Shown: positions 1 to 6,963, numbered from the stretch's first letter. The stretch is 15,806 nt of DNA from Rhodocyclaceae bacterium (GCA_025361105.1 JANYAW010000174.1:1-15806), one strand, 5' to 3'. Numbers and translations are program-made. Notes: generated by a model from the letters alone, not told the origin.

Positions 1-112
1 CCGAGTAGGTGGTGGCGTACCAGATTCGGGTCAGGCCGGTGCGTCCCTTTTGTGGATTCACCGCGTCGGCGGATGATAAATCTGCGGCTGACAACGGCGG
101 CTTGGACGACAT
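1..112 (-). CDS. dgkA: Diacylglycerol kinase, N-terminal part (runs off the left edge)
   Basis: Reading leftward from an ATG at 112, 37 codons stay open to the window edge. After a short hydrophilic leader, residues 23-37 read GRTGLTRIWYATTYS. This closely resembles the N-terminal amphipathic region of bacterial DgkA (E. coli GFTRIIKAAGYS), the small three-helix inner-membrane kinase that phosphorylates diacylglycerol to phosphatidic acid during membrane lipid recycling. An upstream GGAG lies 8 bases before the ATG, which supports this start. The catalytic and membrane segments lie outside the window, so identity rests on this one motif. It is transcribed divergently from the isocitrate lyase-family gene at 245. 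Confidence 0.75.
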   Translation of the reverse strand, partial: MSSKPPLSAADLSSADAVNPQKGRTGLTRIWYATTYS

Positions 113-244
113 GAATGAATCTCCGAAAAAAAAGCAATACAGCTTTGCATAATAAGCCGCAGAGCAAATAAGATAGAGTTCGCTGCTTGAGTTTCACAGT
201 CGCATGCAATCTCACGCTCCCTTTGTTCTCCAACGGACTCCATC

Positions 245-1078
245 ATGCCCACTCAAGCCGGAAAAGCTACCCGCTTCCATGCGCTGCACACACGCGACAC
301 ATCTTTCATCATGCCGAATCCGTGGGACATCGGCACAGCGCGTTTGCTCGCCGATATGGACTTTGAAGCGCTCGCCACTACCAGCGCGGGTTACGCGTTT
401 TCGCGCGGCCTGGCCGACAATTGTGTTGGTCGCGAACAAGTAATTTTGCATGTCGCCGAGATTGCCAATGCCACCGATTTGCCGGTCAATGCCGATCTTG
501 AAAATGGCTTTGGCGACAGGCCGGAAACCGTCGCCGAAACCATACGAATGGCGGCGCAAGCCGGTGCGGTGGGTGGCTCGATAGAAGATTCGACCAACCG
601 CGCGGGCGACCCGATTTATGCACACGAGCTCGCCGTTGAGCGAATACGAGCCGCAGTTGAAGCAGCGCGTGGGCTGGCTTTCAAATTCACACTCACCGCC
701 CGTTGCGAAAATTATTTCCTCGGCAAGCCTGATTTGGCCGATACCATCAAGCGCCTGCAAGCCTATCAAGAAGCCGGAGCCGATGTGTTATTTGCGCCTG
801 GCCTGAAAACCCGCGACGACCTCGAAGTGCTGATGCGCTCGGTCGACCGTCCGGTCAATGTGATGATGGCGATACAAGGCAGCACCTTGGGGCAAAAAGA
901 ACTCGGTGCGATGGGTGTCAAGCGAATCAGTGTGGGCGCATCTTTGGCGCTGGCCGCGCTAGGCGCGTTCAATCGTGCGGCGCAAGAACTCAAAGATCAT
1001 GGGACATTTGAATACGTCAACACGGGCGCAGTGGGCCGCGAGATGAATCAGATTTTCCGGCGTTTGAATTCGCAGTAG
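245..1078 (+). CDS. Isocitrate lyase/PEP mutase superfamily protein
   Basis: A 277-residue protein of the isocitrate lyase/phosphoenolpyruvate mutase superfamily. These are Mg-dependent TIM-barrel enzymes that cleave or form C-C or P-C bonds next to a carboxylate. Visible family motifs, in order: MPNPWD near residue 23, TSAGYAFSRG (46-55), NADLENGFG with the metal-binding Asp at 84, GGSIEDS (110-116, Glu114/Asp115), and TARCENYF (151-158). The KKCGH loop of true isocitrate and methylisocitrate lyases is not present, so the substrate is probably neither. Oxaloacetate decarboxylase or another 2-oxo/carboxylic acid lyase activity is possible but cannot be assigned. The ATG at 245 has only a weak upstream GGA. 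A poor sigma70-like pair (TTGCAT at 145, TAAGAT at 169) lies in the 132-bp gap from dgkA. The gene stands alone and converges on the cco operon. Confidence 0.88.
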   Translation: MPTQAGKATRFHALHTRDTSFIMPNPWDIGTARLLADMDFEALATTSAGYAFSRGLADNCVGREQVILHVAEIANATDLPVNADLENGFGDRPETVAETIRMAAQAGAVGGSIEDSTNRAGDPIYAHELAVERIRAAVEAARGLAFKFTLTARCENYFLGKPDLADTIKRLQAYQEAGADVLFAPGLKTRDDLEVLMRSVDRPVNVMMAIQGSTLGQKELGAMGVKRISVGASLALAALGAFNRAAQELKDHGTFEYVNTGAVGREMNQIFRRLNSQ

Positions 1079-1089
1079 GAAGTCAGTTC

Positions 1090-1104
1090 AACGGCATGTC
1101 ATCA
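1090..1104 (-). repeat. Possible decayed copy of the dispersed repeat (right part)
   Basis: AACGGCATGTCATCA matches the reverse complement of the right part of the 25-bp dispersed repeat (AACGGCGTGTCACCA) at 13 of 15 positions. It sits 11 bases after the isocitrate lyase-family stop codon, the same kind of location as the intact copies at 13564 and 15048. Only half an element is recognisable, so it may be chance. Confidence 0.25.
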
Positions 1105-1107
1105 CAC

Positions 1108-1160
1108 GCGACGACGCAAAGCGCGTATTTTGCGCAACCGTCTTGTCGCTGGTAGCTTTT
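1108..1160 (+). terminator. Possible terminator between convergent genes
   Basis: In the 81-bp gap between the convergent isocitrate lyase-family gene and the cco operon end, CGCAAA (1115-1120) pairs with TTTGCG (1129-1134) across an 8-base loop. An outer GCGAC (1108-1112) can pair with GTCGC (1145-1149). A T-rich run (AGCTTTTTATTTT) follows on the plus strand from 1155. The shape fits a rho-independent terminator for the plus-strand gene, though the stem has internal mismatches. Confidence 0.4.
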
Positions 1161-1441
1161 TATTTTGCTTTTGTTTCATCATCACCAACTGACGGTTTAC
1201 GGTTCACATCCTCGGCGCTACGTAGCAGGTAACTGGTCAGCCAGCTTGATGCAGCACACAAGGCCCAGAATGCGAAGAAACCGATGGAATAAGTTGCCAA
1301 TGGCGAGTAGGTGACCGGATGTCCAAATAGGTAAAGTTCTTGTGGGTTAATGACGGTAAAAAACAAGCCTTCGGCAATGCCGCCGACCAAAAATGCGGGC
1401 CACAACACGACAGAAATATCTCGTATCAAAATATCTCGCAT
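1160..1441 (-). CDS. Small two-helix membrane protein at the end of the cco operon
   Basis: A 93-residue protein I cannot assign to a named family. Two hydrophobic segments are visible, roughly residues 9-29 (VVLWPAFLVGGIAEGLFFTV) and 44-68, joined by a short loop containing the motif LFGHPVTYSP. The C-terminal tail of about 24 residues is charged. The ATG at 1441 follows the ccoH stop codon (1444-1446) by 2 bases, and AAGGAG lies about 7 bases upstream, so it is the last cistron of the ccoNOQPGH transcript. In-frame ATGs further upstream lie inside ccoH and lack this site. By position it may take part in assembly or stability of cbb3 oxidase; that is inference only. No cysteine pair or histidine cluster suggests metal binding. 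Confidence 0.8.
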   Translation of the reverse strand: MRDILIRDISVVLWPAFLVGGIAEGLFFTVINPQELYLFGHPVTYSPLATYSIGFFAFWALCAASSWLTSYLLRSAEDVNRKPSVGDDETKAK

Positions 1442-1443
1442 GC

Positions 1444-1995
1444 TCACTCCTTTTGCTGTCGTTCGGCTTGGCTTGAATACCCAATCACGATTGCACCTGC
1501 GCTGGGCAATATGACGTTGCCCATCAGTCGCCACGATTGCGCTTCGTCGCTAATCAATACCAGCCAATGCCCGGCTGCGGGAAGCTGGAAGGCCGCACTG
1601 TAACCCCCATCGGTCAACGTCATGGTGCGTGTTTGATCAAGCCCCGCCCGCGTCGGGTGCGAGACAGTCACCACCAATTTTGTCGGCAACGCAAAATTCG
1701 TATCGCGCGCACTCAATCCGATTCGCATGCGCTCGGCATCAATATTGATGCGCGCCGTCACACCGAACTTTTGTGCCAATTCACTTTGGCTAATGGTTTG
1801 ATTCACCGACAGTCCGCGCTTGTAGTAGTCCTCAGTGACCAAACCGTCACTGCTGACCACCGCCAGATAGGCAGTGAACAATCCGGCCACGATGACGACA
1901 AACGGTCCGCTCATCAAGGCCCACGGCCACGGTTCGCGATACCACGGACCGGCATCTGTGGCACGCACATTTGAACGCAAATTCACTGTATTCAT
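1444..1995 (-). CDS. ccoH: FixH family protein (cbb3 oxidase assembly, CcoH)
   Basis: A 183-residue membrane-anchored protein of the FixH/CcoH family, needed for assembly or stability of cbb3 oxidase. In the family it is a single-pass protein with a periplasmic domain that associates with CcoN. Here a proline/tryptophan-rich stretch (PWYREPWPWALMSGP) leads into one membrane helix at about residues 26-47. The family signature DGLVTEDYYKRGL (50-62) follows, then a beta-rich domain to the C-terminus. The chosen ATG at 1995 has GAGG about 7 bases upstream and starts 7 bases after ccoG ends. The frame stays open upstream but only overlaps ccoG. It follows ccoG and precedes the small membrane protein, the usual ccoGH order. 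Confidence 0.9.
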   Translation of the reverse strand: MNTVNLRSNVRATDAGPWYREPWPWALMSGPFVVIVAGLFTAYLAVVSSDGLVTEDYYKRGLSVNQTISQSELAQKFGVTARINIDAERMRIGLSARDTNFALPTKLVVTVSHPTRAGLDQTRTMTLTDGGYSAAFQLPAAGHWLVLISDEAQSWRLMGNVILPSAGAIVIGYSSQAERQQKE

Positions 1996-2002
1996 GGTGT
2001 CC

Positions 2003-3433
2003 TCATGGCTGTATGAAACTCGCTTTTTCGTGCACTTTAATGCGCTCTTCGGCGAGTGATTTGACATCGAAATAAATGACTTGTGCGCCGTGTTTCCCAT
2101 CGACAGGTGCACGTACTCGCAACGTGGTCGACTGTGCGGATGTGGCTGGCACTTCAATGATGCGCTCGCCAAGCAAATCAATACCTGCCAGGCCACTGAC
2201 GCTTATCGCATAACGACGGGTGGTTTCCGAAACATTCATCACATGCAGTCGATATACGTTTTCAACCAGACCACCTTCGACTTCGCGCGCCAAAGAGGCA
2301 CGGTCACGGCTCACGTCAACGCGCAGTTCTGGTTTGCTGGCCAAGCCCCAAATAAACGCCAAACTTACCGATACCAACAATGCGCTGTAAATCAAAATAC
2401 GTGGCCGAATGACATGCTTGACGATGTCGTTAAGTTGCCAATGCTTTGCCAGCGCATTCTGTGTCGAATAGCGAATCAAGCCTTTCGGATATTCCATTTT
2501 TTCCATCACTTGATCACATGCATCAATGCACGCGCCGCAGCCGATACACTCGTATTGCAAACCATTGCGGATGTCGATGCCGGTCGGACAAACTTGCACG
2601 CAAATGCTGCAATCGACGCAATCGCCCATGCCGGTGGCGTGCGCGATATCACGGGTGACGAGACCTTTTTTGCGCCCACCGCGTGCTTCGCCGCGCTCGG
2701 TATCGTAAGTGATGACCAAGGTGTCGGCATCGAACATCACGCTTTGGAACCGCGCATAGGGACACATGTATTTGCATACTTGTTCGCGCATTACACCGGC
2801 TCCCATGTAAGTCGAGCCGCCATAGAACAATATCCAGAATAGCTCCCACGGCCCGACATGCCAAGTCAATACGCTGTCGACCAACTCGCTCATCGGCGAA
2901 AAATAACCAACGAAGGTAAATCCAGTCCAAAGTGAAATGGCCGCCCAAGTGAAATATTTGGCAAATCGTCGTGTGGCGTTTTCAGCTGTCCAGCGTGCGG
3001 TATCACGGCGCATACGTTGCGCGCGATCGCCTTGGAAAAACTTTTCGACCCACAAGAATATTTCCGTGTAGACCGTTTGCGGGCATGCGTAGCCGCACCA
3101 CAAACGCCCGGCTACGGCGGTGAACAAAAATAACGAGAAGGCGGAAATGATTAACAGCACGGCCAGAAAAAATACATCTTGCGGCCACAGCACCAAACCA
3201 AAGATATAAAACTTTCGTTCGACCAAATGGAATAGCACCGCCTGCCGCCCGTTCCACGGCATCCAGCACAAGCCGTAGTAGAGAATCTGCGTGAACCAAA
3301 CCAAGGCCCAACGCCAATTTGCGAACGTGCCGGTGACAGCACGCGGGTAAACTTTCCGACGGACTTCGTAGAGGCTGTCTTCGACCACCTCGACGATGGG
3401 AATGACGCGTCGCGGTGCTGCGGTATCGCTCAT
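2003..3433 (-). CDS. ccoG: Cytochrome c oxidase accessory protein CcoG (polyferredoxin)
   Basis: A 476-residue integral membrane iron-sulfur protein, CcoG/FixG/RdxA family, which acts in cbb3 oxidase biogenesis, probably by reducing copper before insertion. Hydrophobic segments lie near residues 42-58, 87-107, 160-178, 197-213 and 345-365. Two [4Fe-4S] motifs are complete: Cys272/275/278/282 (CVDCSICVQVCP) and Cys296/299/302/306 (CIGCGACIDAC). Two further conserved pairs are present, CGYACP (113-118) and CKYMCP (220-225). The C-terminal part after 366 is an immunoglobulin-like periplasmic domain, as usual. The ATG at 3433 lies 28 bases after the ccoP stop. The best purine run (AAAGGGG) is about 20 bases upstream, too far for a normal ribosome site, so translation may depend on coupling to ccoP. 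Longer in-frame starts lie inside ccoP. Confidence 0.95.
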   Translation of the reverse strand: MSDTAAPRRVIPIVEVVEDSLYEVRRKVYPRAVTGTFANWRWALVWFTQILYYGLCWMPWNGRQAVLFHLVERKFYIFGLVLWPQDVFFLAVLLIISAFSLFLFTAVAGRLWCGYACPQTVYTEIFLWVEKFFQGDRAQRMRRDTARWTAENATRRFAKYFTWAAISLWTGFTFVGYFSPMSELVDSVLTWHVGPWELFWILFYGGSTYMGAGVMREQVCKYMCPYARFQSVMFDADTLVITYDTERGEARGGRKKGLVTRDIAHATGMGDCVDCSICVQVCPTGIDIRNGLQYECIGCGACIDACDQVMEKMEYPKGLIRYSTQNALAKHWQLNDIVKHVIRPRILIYSALLVSVSLAFIWGLASKPELRVDVSRDRASLAREVEGGLVENVYRLHVMNVSETTRRYAISVSGLAGIDLLGERIIEVPATSAQSTTLRVRAPVDGKHGAQVIYFDVKSLAEERIKVHEKASFIQP

Positions 3434-3461
3434 AGTAACGCTGGCAACTATTTCCCCTTTG

Positions 3462-4451
3462 TTAAGGCTTGGCTGGCTCAGTTGGTGCTGGCGACACGCC
3501 GTTAGGTGTCGCCGCGTTACCAGACACGCTGTCAGCGCCACCCAAACTTACTATGTAGGCGGTCAGCAAATGCACTTTGGCTTCGCCGAGAAACTCGCCG
3601 AACGCGGGCATACGATTATTGCGACCCTTGGTGATGGTCTCGACGATGGAGGATTCCGCACTGCTGTACAGCCATGTACTGTCCGACAAATTCGGTGCAA
3701 GGCCAACGGTGCCTTTGCCCTCTGCGCCGTGACACGCCGCGCACGCTGTCGCGAATAATTCTTTGCCGCGCTTCGCTCGATTCGCATCGTTGGCAAGTCC
3801 CGACAGTGATCGCACATGGTTGGCCAGATCAGTGATTTGCTCACTGTTCAAATCGGGCTTCAACCCCTTGGCCGGCATCATTGCGTCGCGTCCGAGTGTG
3901 ATGCTCTCTTTAATCTGCGCCGCAGTACCACCCCACAGCCAATCTTTGTCAGTCAAATTCGGAAAACCCTTGGCACCACGCGCATCTGACCCGTGGCACT
4001 GCGAGCAATAGGTCATGAATAAACGCTGACCCATTTCCTTGCCTTCCGCGCTGGCGGCGACGGCCTGAATATCCATCGCTCGATATTTCTCAAATATCGG
4101 GCCGTAGTCATGCTCCGCTTGTTGTTGTTCGGCCTGATATTCATTGACCGACGTCCATCCGTAGATGCCTTTGTACGAACCTAAACCGGGGTACATGGCG
4201 AGATAAACCAAGGAATAAATTACCGTGAGATAAAACAACCAACGCCACCAATTCGGTATCGGGTGGTTGTACTCTTCAAGCGTTTCGTCCCACACATGGC
4301 CCGTGGTTGCGTTATCGGTTGCGCTGCCATTTCCACTCGCCACCGATTTGGCCGTGCTCTGCCGCCACAGCAAAAGCACGCAAAACAAAATGCCAATCAG
4401 GCTGATTGCGGTGATGTAAATATTCCAAAACCCGCTGACAAAATCACTCAT
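3462..4451 (-). CDS. ccoP: cbb3-type cytochrome c oxidase subunit III (CcoP), diheme
   Basis: The diheme c-type subunit that accepts electrons from soluble cytochromes and passes them to CcoO and CcoN; 329 residues. Two membrane helices (about 9-29 and 69-89) precede a periplasmic region with two class I cytochrome c domains. Heme sites are CSQCH (Cys149, Cys152, His153) and CAACH (Cys237, Cys240, His241), with candidate axial methionines at 191/192 (DAMMPAKG) and 281 (RMPAF). The family motif HPIPNWWRWLFY (63-74) is intact. Start and ccoQ stop overlap as ATGA, showing translational coupling. The last about 20 residues (after ADSVSG) are low-complexity and unlike a heme domain: residues 317-324, NGVSPAPT, are encoded by a copy of the dispersed repeat. 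That tail is probably a late addition with no role in heme binding. Confidence 0.97.
   Translation of the reverse strand: MSDFVSGFWNIYITAISLIGILFCVLLLWRQSTAKSVASGNGSATDNATTGHVWDETLEEYNHPIPNWWRWLFYLTVIYSLVYLAMYPGLGSYKGIYGWTSVNEYQAEQQQAEHDYGPIFEKYRAMDIQAVAASAEGKEMGQRLFMTYCSQCHGSDARGAKGFPNLTDKDWLWGGTAAQIKESITLGRDAMMPAKGLKPDLNSEQITDLANHVRSLSGLANDANRAKRGKELFATACAACHGAEGKGTVGLAPNLSDSTWLYSSAESSIVETITKGRNNRMPAFGEFLGEAKVHLLTAYIVSLGGADSVSGNAATPNGVSPAPTEPAKP
3479..3503 (+). repeat. Dispersed 25-bp repeat, copy 1 (inside ccoP 3' end)
   Basis: Left arm CAGTTGGTGCT, centre GGCG, right arm ACACGCCGT, then T. It differs from copies 2 and 3 at one position. It lies in the coding region of ccoP and, read on the minus strand, supplies the codons for NGVSPAPT near the C-terminus. 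It overlaps the hairpin at 3490-3513. Confidence 0.9.
3490..3513 (-). promoter_or_regulatory. Perfect 8-bp stem hairpin at the ccoP/ccoG junction
   Basis: GGCGACAC (3490-3497) and GTGTCGCC (3506-3513) are perfect inverted repeats around an 8-base loop. One arm is the centre of dispersed-repeat copy 1. It lies just before the ccoP stop and about 57 bases before the ccoG start, on the boundary between abundant structural subunits and low-abundance assembly factors. It could act as an mRNA-stabilising or attenuating stem. There is no T-run after it on the minus strand, so it is not a standard terminator. Confidence 0.5.
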
Positions 4452-4636
4452 GAAAATTTCCTTTTTTCGGCCTCGCCGACTTCCTGTACGCTCACTGGCA
4501 AATCATCATCGAGCGGTATCCTTGCCGCTTCGTCATAGGTGGCTTTGCGCCGATCTGAATACGCCCACCAAACAATGCCAACAAACAAGGCCATCGTGAG
4601 TACGGTGAAACCTGCACGTAAGTCGTTGATGTCCAT
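4448..4636 (-). CDS. ccoQ: cbb3-type cytochrome oxidase subunit CcoQ/FixQ
   Basis: A 62-residue single-helix subunit of the CcoQ/FixQ family, which stabilises the cbb3 complex, notably the CcoP association. The helix is at about residues 9-26 (TVLTMALFVGIVWWAYSD). It is followed by the family's charged tail, RRKATYDEAARIPLDDD. A strong ribosome site (GAGGAGG) lies just upstream. It starts 13 bases after ccoO and its stop codon overlaps the ccoP start (ATGA). Position between ccoO and ccoP and overall size match the family. Confidence 0.93.
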   Translation of the reverse strand: MDINDLRAGFTVLTMALFVGIVWWAYSDRRKATYDEAARIPLDDDLPVSVQEVGEAEKRKFS

Positions 4637-4649
4637 AGTGCCTCCTCGC

Positions 4650-5276
4650 CTAGCGCGTTTGTTTAAGCGCCGTGCCCATGCCTTGCAAATAAGCGATCAG
4701 CGCATCGAGTTCAGTCACGCCCTCCAGCGCTTTTCGGGCAATGGCGATTTCGTCATCGGTATAAGGCACGCCGACCGAACGTAAGGCGCGCATTTTCTCC
4801 TCGATGGAATCAGCATCTTTGATTGGGCGATCAAGAAACGCATACGCGGGCATATTCGATTCCGGTACTACGTCGCGCGGATTGATTAAATGCGTGCGAT
4901 GCCACAAATCCGAGTAACGCCCGCCAACCCTTGCCAAATCAGGGCCAGTGCGTTTCGATCCCCATTGAAACGGATGGTCGTACACAAATTCGCCAGCCAC
5001 CGAATAATGCCCGTAGCGTTCGGTCTCGGCGCGAAATGGGCGAATCATTTGCGAGTGACAGTTGTAGCAGCCTTCGCGAATGTAGATATCACGACCAGAC
5101 AAGCGCACCGGATCGTAAGGTTTAACCAAACCGCTGGTGACCAGATCACTATCGACCGTAGTGGATTTTTGGAAGAACAAGGGAACAATTTCAACCAGAC
5201 CTCCGAAGCTGACCGCGACGATGGTCAACACGATCAGCCAGCCGACATTTTTTTCGATAGTTTCATGCGTCAACAT
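4650..5276 (-). CDS. ccoO: cbb3-type cytochrome c oxidase subunit II (CcoO), monoheme
   Basis: A 208-residue membrane-anchored monoheme cytochrome c, the CcoO/FixO subunit that relays electrons from CcoP to the CcoN active site. One N-terminal helix at about residues 12-34 anchors a periplasmic domain. The heme site CYNCH (Cys70, Cys73, His74) is followed by the near-invariant SQMIRPFRAETERYG. The axial methionine is Met142 in ESNMPAY. Other family blocks (SKRTGPDLARVGGRYSD, HLINPRDVVPES) are intact and the length is typical. GGAG lies 9 bases before the ATG. It follows ccoN by 27 bases. Confidence 0.97.
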   Translation of the reverse strand: MLTHETIEKNVGWLIVLTIVAVSFGGLVEIVPLFFQKSTTVDSDLVTSGLVKPYDPVRLSGRDIYIREGCYNCHSQMIRPFRAETERYGHYSVAGEFVYDHPFQWGSKRTGPDLARVGGRYSDLWHRTHLINPRDVVPESNMPAYAFLDRPIKDADSIEEKMRALRSVGVPYTDDEIAIARKALEGVTELDALIAYLQGMGTALKQTR

Positions 5277-5303
5277 GTTGTGGAACTCCAGACAAAATTT
5301 CGA

Positions 5304-6746
5304 TCAATGCGCGGTGGCCATCGTCGGTATCAACACTGGCGCGTTATAAGCGCGACCACCGACGATAGTTTTATAGCTGTTGTAGGCCATCAGTAACATG
5401 CCCGACAGGAATAACGTGCCACCCAGCAAGCGCACCATGTAGAACGGATAAGTCGCCTTCACCGACTCCACAAAGGCATAAGTCAGCGTGCCGTCGGTGT
5501 TGGTCGCGCGCCACATCAAGCCTTGCATCACACCCGCAATCCACATCGACGATATGTACAAAACCACACCGATTGTCGCCACCCAAAAATGAATATTCAC
5601 CAGCCGCATCGAATGCATTTCTTGCTTGCCATACAGGCGCGGCAGCATGTAGTAAGTGCTGCCAATCGCAATCATCGCCACCCAGCCCAGCGCGCCGGAA
5701 TGCACGTGCCCGATAGTCCAGTCGGTGTAATGCGACAGCGCGTTGACAGTTTTGATCGCCATCATCGGACCTTCAAAGGTCGACATCCCGTAGAACGACA
5801 GTGAAGTAATCATAAATTTCAAAATCGGGTCGTCGCGCAATTTATGCCAAGCGCCAGACATCGTCATCACCCCGTTAATCATGCCGCCCCAGCTTGGCGC
5901 CAGCAGGATTAACGAGAACACCATGCCCAAGGATTGCGTCCAATCCGGCAGCGCGGTGTAGTGCAAATGATGCGGGCCTGCCCACATGTAGGTGAAAATC
6001 AGTGCCCAAAAATGCACCACCGAAAGCCGATACGAATAAACCGGCCGACCCGCCTGTTTGGGCACAAAGTAATACATCATGCCGAGGAAGCCAGCCGTCA
6101 GAAAAAATCCGACTGCGTTGTGTCCATACCACCATTGCACCATCGCATCTTGCACGCCAGCATAGACCGAATAGGATTTCCAAATCGGTGACGAGAACAC
6201 CGGCACCGCAGCGCTATTGACCAGATGCAGCACCGCGACGGTCAAAATAAACGAGCCGAAAAACCAATTGGCCACATAAATATGCGGCGTTTTGCGTTTC
6301 ATCAGCGTACCGAAAAACACCACCGCATAAGACACCCAAACCAGCGTGATGAGAATATCAATCGGCCACTCCAGCTCGGCATATTCCTTACCTTGGGTCA
6401 TGCCCATCGGCAAGGTGATTGCCGCCAAAACGATCACCAACTGCCAGCCCCAAAAGGTGAAGGCGGCAAGGCCCGGTGCAAAAAGTGGTGTATGGCAGGT
6501 ACGCTGCACCGCGTAGTACGAAGTCGCAAACAGCGAGCAACCACCAAAGGCGAAAATCACTGCATTGGTATGCAAAGGACGCAAGCGCCCGTAGCTCAAA
6601 TATTCACCTAGATTGAGTTCCGGCCAAATCAGTTGCGCGGCGATGATGACTCCAACCAACATCCCGACAATGCCCCAGACCACGGTCATCACAGTGAACT
6701 GACGCACAACTTGGTAGTTATATGTCGCTTGCACTTGCATATTCAT
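5304..6746 (-). CDS. ccoN: cbb3-type cytochrome c oxidase subunit I (CcoN)
   Basis: The catalytic heme-copper subunit that reduces O2 to water with high affinity and pumps protons; 480 residues, about 12 helices, full length for the family. All key residues are visible: His59 (RPLHTNA) and His349 for low-spin heme b, His347 (IGHVHS) for high-spin heme b3, and His209 (YGHN) with His259/His260 (GPHH) for CuB. Tyr253 (FTYMW) is the expected tyrosine cross-linked to His209, and Glu325 (STFEGP) is also present. Two starts compete: the ATG at 6746 lies only 2 bases from AGGAG, while the ATG at 6740 has an 8-base spacing. The true N-terminus may therefore be MQVQATYN. It heads the operon, about 16-22 bases after the predicted transcription start. 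Confidence 0.97.
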   Translation of the reverse strand: MNMQVQATYNYQVVRQFTVMTVVWGIVGMLVGVIIAAQLIWPELNLGEYLSYGRLRPLHTNAVIFAFGGCSLFATSYYAVQRTCHTPLFAPGLAAFTFWGWQLVIVLAAITLPMGMTQGKEYAELEWPIDILITLVWVSYAVVFFGTLMKRKTPHIYVANWFFGSFILTVAVLHLVNSAAVPVFSSPIWKSYSVYAGVQDAMVQWWYGHNAVGFFLTAGFLGMMYYFVPKQAGRPVYSYRLSVVHFWALIFTYMWAGPHHLHYTALPDWTQSLGMVFSLILLAPSWGGMINGVMTMSGAWHKLRDDPILKFMITSLSFYGMSTFEGPMMAIKTVNALSHYTDWTIGHVHSGALGWVAMIAIGSTYYMLPRLYGKQEMHSMRLVNIHFWVATIGVVLYISSMWIAGVMQGLMWRATNTDGTLTYAFVESVKATYPFYMVRLLGGTLFLSGMLLMAYNSYKTIVGGRAYNAPVLIPTMATAH

Positions 6747-6748
6747 CT

Positions 6749-6753
6749 CTCCT
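6749..6753 (-). promoter_or_regulatory. Ribosome binding site of ccoN, favouring the second ATG
   Basis: AGGAG on the minus strand lies 2 bases before the ATG at 6746 and 8 bases before the in-frame ATG at 6740. The second spacing is the normal one, so initiation at 6740 is more likely. Confidence 0.6.
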
Positions 6754-6768
6754 AAAAACCTTGTGGCG

Positions 6769-6774
6769 ATGATA
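6769..6774 (-). promoter_or_regulatory. -10 element of the ccoN promoter
   Basis: TATCAT on the minus strand (5 of 6 to TATAAT) lies 22 bases downstream of the FNR-type box at 6797-6810. That is exactly the spacing of a class II FNR promoter (box centred at -41.5). Predicted transcription start is near 6762. Confidence 0.6.
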
Positions 6775-6796
6775 GAAAAATTATCCCCCGCGCCGC

Positions 6797-6810
6797 TTGA
6801 TCTAGGTCAA
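6797..6810 (-). promoter_or_regulatory. FNR/Anr-type box upstream of ccoN
   Basis: TTGATCTAGGTCAA (plus strand), TTGACCTAGATCAA read toward ccoN. It matches TTGA-N6-TCAA completely and the strict FNR consensus TTGAT-N4-ATCAA at all but one base. Its distance to the -10 at 6769-6774 fits direct activation of ccoNOQPGH under low oxygen by an FNR/Anr/FixK-type regulator. Confidence 0.75.
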
Positions 6811-6875
6811 CTGCGGCCCATCAATGACGATGAAACGAGACTAATTTTCTTCGCCCTCACACGACCAACTGTTCT

Positions 6876-6889
6876 TTGATCCAAATCAA
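6876..6889 (+). promoter_or_regulatory. Perfect FNR/Anr-type box upstream of ompW
   Basis: TTGATCCAAATCAA matches the FNR consensus TTGAT-N4-ATCAA at every defined base. It lies 21 bases before a TAGCAT hexamer and about 75 bases before the ompW start, a class II activator position. As the box is palindromic it could also influence ccoN from about 120 bases upstream of that start. Confidence 0.78.
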
Positions 6890-6910
6890 TAAATATTGAC
6901 GGTGAATGAT

Positions 6911-6916
6911 TAGCAT
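6911..6916 (+). promoter_or_regulatory. Possible -10 element of ompW
   Basis: TAGCAT (4 of 6 to TATAAT) begins 22 bases after the last base of the perfect FNR-type box, one base closer than ideal class II spacing. It would start transcription near 6923, leaving a leader of about 40 bases. Confidence 0.4.
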
Positions 6917-6963
6917 CGCTCGCTTCCAGGTTTAAACATTTTGTTAACATTTTGAAAGGAAGC

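Noticed and set aside
212..769. 185-codon open frame on the minus strand
   Set aside because: Antisense to the isocitrate lyase-family gene, which has clear catalytic motifs.
1996..2196. 67-codon N-terminal extension of ccoH
   Set aside because: It would lie inside ccoG and has no homology; the ATG at 1995 has a ribosome site and gives a normal FixH N-terminus.
2081..2842. 253-codon open frame on the plus strand
   Set aside because: Antisense to ccoG, whose iron-sulfur motifs prove the minus strand is coding; no ribosome site or recognisable domain.
6826..6839. Third FNR-like site in the ccoN-ompW gap (ATCAATGACGATGA)
   Set aside because: Only one half-site is recognisable; the other half does not match TTGAT or ATCAA.
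6952..6963. TTG start for ompW
   Set aside because: It lies before the AAGGA ribosome site; ATG at 6964 or 6967 gives a proper signal peptide.
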